The translations under genes and the position numbers were made by a program. A DNA stretch of 64,000 nt from Nipponacmea schrenckii (taxonomy: Eukaryota > Mollusca > Gastropoda > Lottiidae). A model generated the notes under the pieces. It was not told where the DNA came from and searched no databases. It saw only the letters and a list, made by a program, of their open reading frames with translations. Numbering within the stretch: position 1 is the first letter of the stretch; the number at the start of each line of letters is the position of its first letter. Below, one piece after another: positions 57,401 to 64,000 of this stretch. Location of the stretch: assembly GCA_030562195.1 (NCBI GenBank), contig CM060199.1, forward strand, positions 26,866,338-26,930,337, written 5' to 3'.

Positions 57401-60400
57401 TTGAAACCTTGGTTAGTGCTCTAGGGAATTTTAGCTTCCTCCTCCAATTGTTACTATATTTATTATGATTGAACTAAAACATAACATTTGTTCATTAGAG
57501 GGAAATCTTCTGGTGGCTTTCACATTAGTTTGTGTATTTTAAATCTTGACTTGACCATAAAATTTGTTCCATGCAATCAGTACATCAAAATCTTAATGTG
57601 TGAATTGTAAGTATTTGCCTTTCATTTTTCAGCTTGTGAAAATCTAGAAGAAGCCCGCAAATTGTGTAAAAAGGCAGAGTACACATCGAATCTAGAAACA
57701 GATAATGAATCGGAAGGTAAAAATTTCTTAAAATGAAGGTCTTAAAATTTGCATTGTTTTTCAAAAAAACAGCTGGAGCCTGCTGCAAGACGGAACATAG
57801 CATTTAAGATATCATAACTAAGTTGTTATATCACTTCTGATTTGCAACTTCATCAGCCTCTTTTTCATGCGAGTTTTTTATTACGTATGTTACATTGGGG
57901 AAAAATATTGCCTATTTTTGTACTATATTGAGAGCATTAGAAATGTCATAAATGTGAGATTTCAGCTTCATTTACCTTGTTATATATAGCAAATATATAA
58001 AACCATAAAAACTTTCTATTCAATGATAACAACTCGATGTTCACATTTTAATCATTATGTACGTTACGCAGAGAAAATCAAAATTCCAGAAGACTTCATT
58101 TAACTTCACATTCCTGTGATTTGAAGAAGTTTTGAAACATAAAATTCATGTATATTATTCAAAATAAACATGGCTTCATAATTTTGATACCAGTGTAAGT
58201 CTTTAATTATATCAGATCCTTGTATTTTTGGTTAAGTAACATTACGTATGTTACGCGTCTGAATACAGATAACAGAATGACCTATTTAAATTTATTTTTT
58301 GATATAATTTAACTGTTAATTGATCATATAATTATTGAAATGGTCAAAATAAAGAATTTATTGTAAAAAACACAAGTAAAATTTATGTAATTTTTAACAA
58401 TATGCATAGAAACGAAACTTAACCAAAAACAGCTATAACTGATGAAGGATATTATGTCTTGCATGTGAAAATACCAAAAATCCAATCAATTGATGCACAT
58501 TCGTAAAACCAACTTGAGAACAACCAAATTTATACCAACTGAAATAACACCTTATAAAAAAAGATCAAACTAGAACCGTACACGATTCTGAACAGGTTTC
58601 CGTTAAGGCTTAAAAAAGTCACTGGAATAGAGAAAGCTTAAGATAAAGATGAAATTACATTAGTCCTTGAAAGTTTCAAAGTAGTGACATATAGGAAAAG
58701 CCATGGGCAAGGAATTTCTTTTTAATTAAATTTTGACAAAAAATGATATGTTAAGGACCACTTCTTGCATCTTTTAAATAAAATTAACAAGAATACAAAA
58801 CTTTCATCAAAACTGTAGTTTATGTAAACTTATCCAAAGTTTCATTAAAATGTAATCAAATTTGCAGCCCCGACCATGATCACTTGCAATATTTGACGCA
58901 TTTTAGGTTATTGAAATTTAAAGCATTCAAAAACTTTATAATATTCTACCAGGTTTTACCAAAATTGTATTCTAACCATACCTGTGATAGTCTCCCGATT
59001 AGGCGGGAGTTTCACGATTTCAAGGCATTTCTCACGCTTACACGATCGTGAAAGAGATTCTCCCGAATTTTAGGGGTTGGGGAGCATGAAAAACATAGGC
59101 CTATTTGAAGATCGAAGAAAACAAAACCCAATCTTTATAGGTGATTAGATAATCAGGAGATCAATCTTACATTCCCACCATTACTTGCACGGAACACACA
59201 GGAAAGTAATATTCCTGAAGCAAGCTCACGAAATATTGAACTGAATTTGCCACTCCATTTTGACTGTCTTCAGATATGAGAAGTAAGCCTGTTATGGCAG
59301 GCAATGAATGATTGTTTACAGGCTACAGTAAAATTACAAAACGATTTTATGAAACGAAGTTTGAGATAATATTAGATGTAAAAATTTAACACACGCACGA
59401 TAATCTACCGATGATAAAAAATTAAATACAAAACGACAGCTTTGTTATTTATAGATCTAATAGCATTGACATTCTGATAACATAATGTGAAAACCTCAAA
59501 ATTTCGTTTTTGGTAAAAGTAAGGCTACTCTAAAATTTGAAAAAAAAGCGAAAGTAAAGTCTACCGGATGTTGTTATAAAAAGTGTGTCACGTGGGCTGA
59601 CAATACATGTTATCGGGAGAAAATGGATCAAATTATCATCTTAATTAGGGGATTAATTGATCAGGCAACGATAATATTATTACTTGATGGGATAAATGTG
59701 GGCTTCTGCTAATTAAGATACTATAAAGGATGATATTTTATTGATTTATGATCAAGAATTTGGACGTTGCAAACGGTAGGTCCAGTAAAATTATAGTTAC
59801 GAAAAATGAGAAAAAATGATAGAATTCGATCTCCCAGCGGTAGACAGCATCCAAAAGCGATAGATTACACATGTATGCAATCTGTGCGGTATCAATGATG
59901 GGTTCCATGGGAATTGGCATTGTTGATTCCAGGAAAATTTGGAAAAGCTTTATAAAATGAGGAGCCAGTGATGTTTGGCATCAGTTGAAGCCTGATTCTT
60001 CTACCAGGTTCAAACTAACTACATCACTATGTTCTCGACTTTGTGCCCCCCCCCCCCCAAGAAACGAAAAAAAATTACATGTATTTTAATTTCAACCAAG
60101 TTGGCGTCTGAAATATCCATTCTTCAAGAAAAGTGATAAGGGTGATGCCCATGCATTCTTTACTTCGTGCAATACCCATGTGTCTGTTTCCCATGGAGGA
60201 TTAAATGATTTAAAGAAGAATGAATTTTGTGTTTTACGCGGTTTTCGAAAGTCTCCCTAATTTGACCCCCAGTCTCACTAATTTGGAAGCCCTGTCTCCC
60301 TAATTTGGCATTTGGGTCTATCACAGGTATGATTCTAACACCCATGGTCTTACCAATACTAGCGTTTGATGTTTTATCACAATCGGATCAAAAGTGTTGT

Positions 60401-63400
60401 TCATATTGCGCCCACAAGCCAAATTTAACAAATCATTCAAGATCGAAAAACTAATATTCATATGAGAGCTTGTGACAATAACATTATTACATCAAGGTAA
60501 AACGTTGCTTTATTTGAAATTTTTAACATAACAAAATCTTTAAATGGACATTGTGACAAGACTAATTTGAAATTGAAGCAAATGGCTTTAGACGACCTGG
60601 GGAAAGTCATTGGCTATCTATTGAAATAATTTTCCCGAAAAAGAAATTCAAAATGGCCGCTGAGTAGATTTTCCTGTTGGACCATCACTTCCGGTCACTT
60701 CCGGTCATTTTTTGAAAGATATTTTTTGGCATGTGAACTTTAATATTTGTCCTCAATCAAGTTTCAAATCAATGAGATAAATATTAAAGATTCTTGCGTT
60801 TTTATCCAATTTTGGCAAAAAAGATTATCAAAGACATTTTTGAAATTCATTTTTTGTTCAATTGCAGTACGATCAGAAGTTATCTTAGGAACTGTACAAA
60901 AGAAAAATGAGAAAAATCGGTTGAGGAATAAGCGAACTGAAGCCGGATTTCAATATTTAATCGATTTTCAAATTACGTAACTTCCGGTAATAGCGTAATG
61001 TCTTGGAAACAGCTTTATTAGTTAATTTACATTAAATGATAACCGCCCTGTAGTAAGAATATTTCTCTCTGTTGCAGTTTGATCAAAACTAAGTGATTCA
61101 AGTATTTTCCCGCCAAAACTAAAAATAGATATGATGCAATGTCTTAAAATTGAAAATTTTCAAAATTTTGACTGATAGGATCGTGACTTATATCGAAAGA
61201 AAGGTCTCGATGAGTACATCACAAAAATACTAATTTTTTTGAATTTGTGCAATTAGGTCGAAAAACAAATAGTCAAATGAAAGCCTGTGACAAGAACATG
61301 ATGATATCCCAAGGTCAAAGCCAATCGAAGTCAAGGTCAAATGTTATACTCATTTGAATTTTTTAACATTTCAAAAATTTTTAAACAGACATTGTGGCAA
61401 GACAAATTGGAAATTGAAAAAAATGGCTCTAGACGACCTGGGGAAGTTCATTGGCTATCTTTTGAAATTATTTTCGAAAATAAAAAATTCAAGATGGCCG
61501 CGAAATAAAATTTCCTGTTTGACCATAATTTACGGTCACTTCCGGTCATTTTTTTCAAAAAAAAATTTGCATCTGGACTTAAATCTTTGTCCTCGATTAC
61601 CGTGCAAAGTTTCAAATCAATTAGATAAATATTAAAGATTTTTGCATTTTTGACCAAATTCGGCAAAAAAATTTATCGAAAAATTTTTCGAAATTCAAAT
61701 TTTTTCAACTGCAGTCCGATCAGAAGTTATCTTGGGAACAGAATGCAGAAAAAATGAGAAAAATAGGTTGAAAAATGAGCGAACTGGAGCTGAATTTCCA
61801 TTTTAACGCAATTTGCAAATAACGTCACTTCCGGTTGGACATAGGCGTACAGGACTGTTTGATTTTGGGGGGGCACAAGCTTTGTTGCCCGAATTTTATT
61901 ATTTTGCCCGAATTCCAGATATTGCCGATCACTGCGGATAGAATGACTAAAAATAAAAACAGTGCATATTTTTAGTACTGACTGCTATTATTTATGTTAA
62001 TATGACTAAATTTCTGAATTTTCGGGCAATTTGGCTGATTTTATACGATTTTAGACGATGTTTTTGCCCGAATTATAAGACGTTTTTGCCCGAATATGTG
62101 GTCTCCCGAATAATTTGGGGGGGCACTGTGCCCCCCTGTGCCCCCCCGGCCCGTACGCCTATGCGGTTGGAGTGTAATGTCTCAAAATAGCTTTATTAGT
62201 TGAATAACCTCAGAATATGAACTTTCCAGGCCTCAGAATATTTGTACCTTTTGCAGTTTGCTCAGACTAAGCCGCCAACGAATTGGAAAAAAAAAAAAAT
62301 AAAAAAAAAATTACGATACCAATACAGTTTTCCGAAAAAATCGGAAACCTGTAATGAGCAATAGTTCATCACCAAATTTAAATTGACCTCTTGAACCAAC
62401 AGCAGTAGGTGGGAAAATAACTTTAACCGTACAGCTTTTATAAGGTCAAGTTTGAAATTGAATCAAATTGGTCAGTAACTATTGCTCCTGTGCAAATTTA
62501 TTCACTTCATCACTTCATTAAGTATCAAATTCTTTTACTTAAAATATTATTTTTTTCAGCTGAATCTCAAGAAAATGATTTGATCTTTGAAAGTCAAACA
62601 GTGAAATCTAGAATGGCTAATAATATATCAGGTAGGCTGTATTTTGATCAATGAATTCTAGATATTTACTAAAAATTTGTTGTAAAGTCATCTGCATGTT
62701 CTAGAGCCAATTTGCATTTCTGTACATCATATTTTCTCAGCTTTTACCTCATACCTTCATTTAACTCAACTTGGTTTCCAATATGATATTTCATTTCTTT
62801 CAGCTGAATCTCAAGAAACCTGCCTTGATTTACATTTTGAAAGTCCAACAGTGAAATCTAGAATGGCTAATATTAGATCAGGTAGGCTATATCAACAATG
62901 CTTTATTACAGATAACCACTTAACTTGGTTATAAGGCACTTTGTTCATTGCAAGTTGAAGAGCAACTACTTTTTATACGTTCAAACTTTATTTGGGTGTA
63001 TATATATCGTCACCCATGTCCGTCCAATCGTTTTCTCCAACATTATGAGGTGAACTATACAATATAATTATAGGAAATTCTTTTATTTACTTGGTATAAT
63101 TTTTATCAGTTCATAAGGAAGAAGGCTATCAATTTTCATCGAATTTGGAAAATATTTTCAAGGACTTATGGAAATTGAATTTCAAAATGCAATTTATATT
63201 AAATAAGCCTTTTTCAAACACTCGATGCAAAAGTTTGATACAGATTTCAATGAAACTTGGATTAAGTTGCATATCTCCACCTAAGGAAGATACAAATTTC
63301 TTTTGGAAATTAATTTATTAATTTGTGGGAATTTAAAATTTGTTCATTATAGTTTAACACTTTTGCATGCCGAGTTCTTAACAGAATTTGATGAAACTTA

Positions 63401-63679
63401 GCATAAATGTTTTATCACCACCCATGGGAGGACCTTATAAACTAATCTGTGAAATTTGGGTTCTATACCTCAAATAATTTGTCATATTATCCAGATACAC
63501 ACACCCAAATGCTTACTGGATTTTATATTAATTTCTAATCAAAGGATGATTTGGATATCACTTATCTTCTGTTGGCAATGTAATGAATATGATATTTTTT
63601 TTTTCAGTTGAATCTCAAGAAAATGATTTGATCTTTGAAAGTCCAACAGTGAAATCGAGAATGGCTGATAATAGATCAG
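54495..63679 (+). CDS. Multi-exon transposon-associated protein (DUF4806-type N-terminus), runs off window
   Basis: Six exons with GT-AG borders and consistent phases are visible: 54495-54563, 55767-55872, 57633-57716, 62560-62631, 62804-62881 and 63608-63679. Exon 1 starts MYSVVLFENEGTVCAVPSNW. Exon 2 has CYWPLHNIKRNISK. Exon 3 has ENLEEARKLCKKAEYTSNL. This trio resembles the start of DUF4806-type proteins found in many invertebrate genomes. Exons 4 to 6 encode three near-identical copies of (A/V)ESQEN...VKSRMA-N-(I/R)S, each starting and ending in phase 1. No stop is met before the right edge. Introns are full of repeats. Role unknown; it may be the accessory gene of the CACTA-like element upstream, or a host gene derived from one. 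Confidence 0.6.
54621..54894 (+). mobile_element. Mariner remnant in intron 1
   Basis: It begins tgagggcaattcaaaaagtt, a typical mariner terminus after TA. A frame at 54712-54894 encodes EKCAVIKYLLKKGMSPQEI and MVDTLGGE, the N-terminal helix-turn-helix of mariner/SETMAR-type transposase. The catalytic domain and right terminus are missing. Confidence 0.6.
54925..55445. repeat. Tandem repeats, 'cagcttgtaaacactttacaggtc' units (intron 1)
   Basis: Units of about 60-65 bp with ggtcagaattcttgacgg and atgaaactaggtatacatg occur three to four times, then a longer unit. Same sequences as in 55940-56800. Confidence 0.85.
55885..57085. repeat. Dispersed 'tatacgcccac' element with tandem units (intron 2)
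   Basis: It starts tatacgcccacatgaaaatg just after exon 2's donor and contains about five units with cagcttgtaaacac, attcttgacggatttc and aagaaccctattgatttt. It ends with gtgtatatcttgcgcattcgc near 57058, matching the right ends at 48288 and 54043. Confidence 0.75.
57086..57632. other. Intron, nothing seen
   Basis: AT-rich sequence before exon 3. The exon 3 acceptor is preceded by ttcatttttcag. Confidence 0.5.
57717..58976. other. Intron with three 'ttacg' motifs
   Basis: The motifs ttacgtatgttac (57881), tgtacgttacgc (58059) and ttacgtatgttacgc (58242) recur within 370 bp. They resemble the subterminal motif of the 26-32 kb transposon. No gene seen. Confidence 0.4.
58969..60339. mobile_element. 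Non-autonomous element with 14-bp perfect inverted ends and 8-bp target duplication
   Basis: Element 58977-60331 (1355 bp) has ends CATACCTGTGATAG and CTATCACAGGTATG. The 8-mer attctaac flanks both sides (58969-58976 and 60332-60339). The subterminal zones carry ctcccgattaggcgggag and tccctaatttgg motifs. It contains a poly-C run at 60047-60058. An 8-bp duplication fits the hAT superfamily. No transposase. Confidence 0.9.
60440..62330. repeat. Direct duplication of a ~840-bp unit
   Basis: Corresponding markers: agacgacctgggga (60590, 61429), aatggccgc/gatggccg (60651, 61493), tcacttccggtca (60693, 61536) and cagctttattagtt/tagctttattagtt (61009, 62188). The spacing is about 840 bp until the insertion at 61840, after which it is larger. 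The copies differ by perhaps 15-20%. No gene seen. Confidence 0.85.
61832..62171. mobile_element. Non-autonomous hAT-like element (324 bp) with perfect 8-bp target duplication
   Basis: Element 61840-62163 has ends CATAGGCGTAC and GTACGCCTATG. The 8-mer cggttgga is present on both sides (61832-61839 and 62164-62171). Internal tttgggggggcac blocks are inverted near both ends. The other copy of the host duplication (near 60985) lacks it and serves as an empty site. Confidence 0.92.
62960..63530. repeat. Dispersed 'gtccgtcc' family copy in the intron between duplicated exons
   Basis: It contains tatatatcgtcacccatgtccgtcc, aatgaaacttgg and atgaaacttagcataaatg units. Insertion of this copy explains why the third duplicated exon lies some 730 bp after the second, whereas the first two are 172 bp apart. 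Confidence 0.65.
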
Positions 63680-64000
63680 GTAGAATATTCTCTTTGACTT
63701 TTCTTTAAACAAATAATTCGATATTTTGGCTTTACAAGCAATTTTGACTTTTTTTTTACATTTTGACCAAATTTGTGATTGTACATTTTGACTATATATC
63801 CAAACATAGCAATGCAAAGCATTGAAATAAACCCCTACGATTTTTTTTGGATAAAATTCTTAGCTTAACCACTTCAACAAAAATAAGCTTACATCAATGA
63901 ATAAGAAATTTTTTCTAAACATTTTTATCAAGGGAAAATATTCAAATTAAACTGCAAGTGGACATATCAAAGACACTTAACAATTTAGGCCTAAAAATAT
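63680..64000. other. Intron, nothing seen
   Basis: AT-rich sequence after the donor gtagaat at 63680. The minus-strand frame 63539-63817 is a shadow. Confidence 0.5.

Overview
The window is AT-rich eukaryotic DNA with spliced GT-AG introns, dispersed inverted-repeat elements, satellite arrays and at least nine classes of transposable element. The mix points to a marine invertebrate: a Maverick/Polinton, a Penelope-like element with GIY-YIG, BEL/Pao, PIF/Harbinger, hAT-type non-autonomous elements, and I-group LINEs with RNase H. Recurrent short motifs such as aggcctat and aaagggaaataactc suggest a mollusc, but that is an impression and not a proof. I see no convincing host housekeeping gene, no rRNA, no tRNA and no CRISPR array. 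Nearly every coding signal is a transposon or a decayed copy of one.

Layout. 1-585 is a minus-strand LINE fragment that runs into a 500-N assembly gap (586-1085). 1.7-2.45 kb is a hAT-like element, 2.5 kb a hairpin, and 2.67-3.95 kb a 5'-truncated Penelope-like element. 4.1-5.1 kb holds broken Myb-like exons. About 6.95-17.7 kb is a degraded Maverick/Polinton with packaging ATPase, penton-like minor capsid protein, protein-primed DNA polymerase B, a membrane protein, a repeat-rich fibre-like protein, adenain-like protease, integrase and a phospholipase A2-like domain. It is split by a LINE that carries clear 13-bp target duplications (15494-17266). 19.5-22.85 kb is a PIF/Harbinger element with a truncated transposase and an apparently intact five-exon Myb/SANT-like partner gene. 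22.86-24.6 kb is a second, broken transposase gene with an acidic tandem-repeat N-terminus. 26.08-32.35 kb is a DNA transposon of about 6.3 kb, bounded by imperfect 42-bp inverted repeats, with an unassigned transposase. It is directly followed by a BEL/Pao retrotransposon (32.35-34.8 kb), a LINE ORF1-like frame (35.0-36.2 kb) and a 285-bp satellite array (36.45-40.56 kb).

From 42.4 to 54.4 kb there are nested non-autonomous elements, several with perfect 8-bp target duplications, and a transposase of the CACTA/EnSpm-like type (48.3-50.8 kb). From 54.5 kb to beyond the right edge runs a plus-strand multi-exon gene. Its first exons match a transposon-associated protein type, and its last three visible exons are tandem duplicates, all in phase 1. 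If the 3.1-kb hAT insertion (51256-54401) is ignored, this gene starts only about 0.5 kb after the CACTA-like transposase. The two probably belong to one two-gene transposon whose large introns have collected further elements.

The window is therefore best read as a stack of nested insertions. Their target duplications, paralogous empty sites and reading-frame breaks let the relative order of events be worked out.
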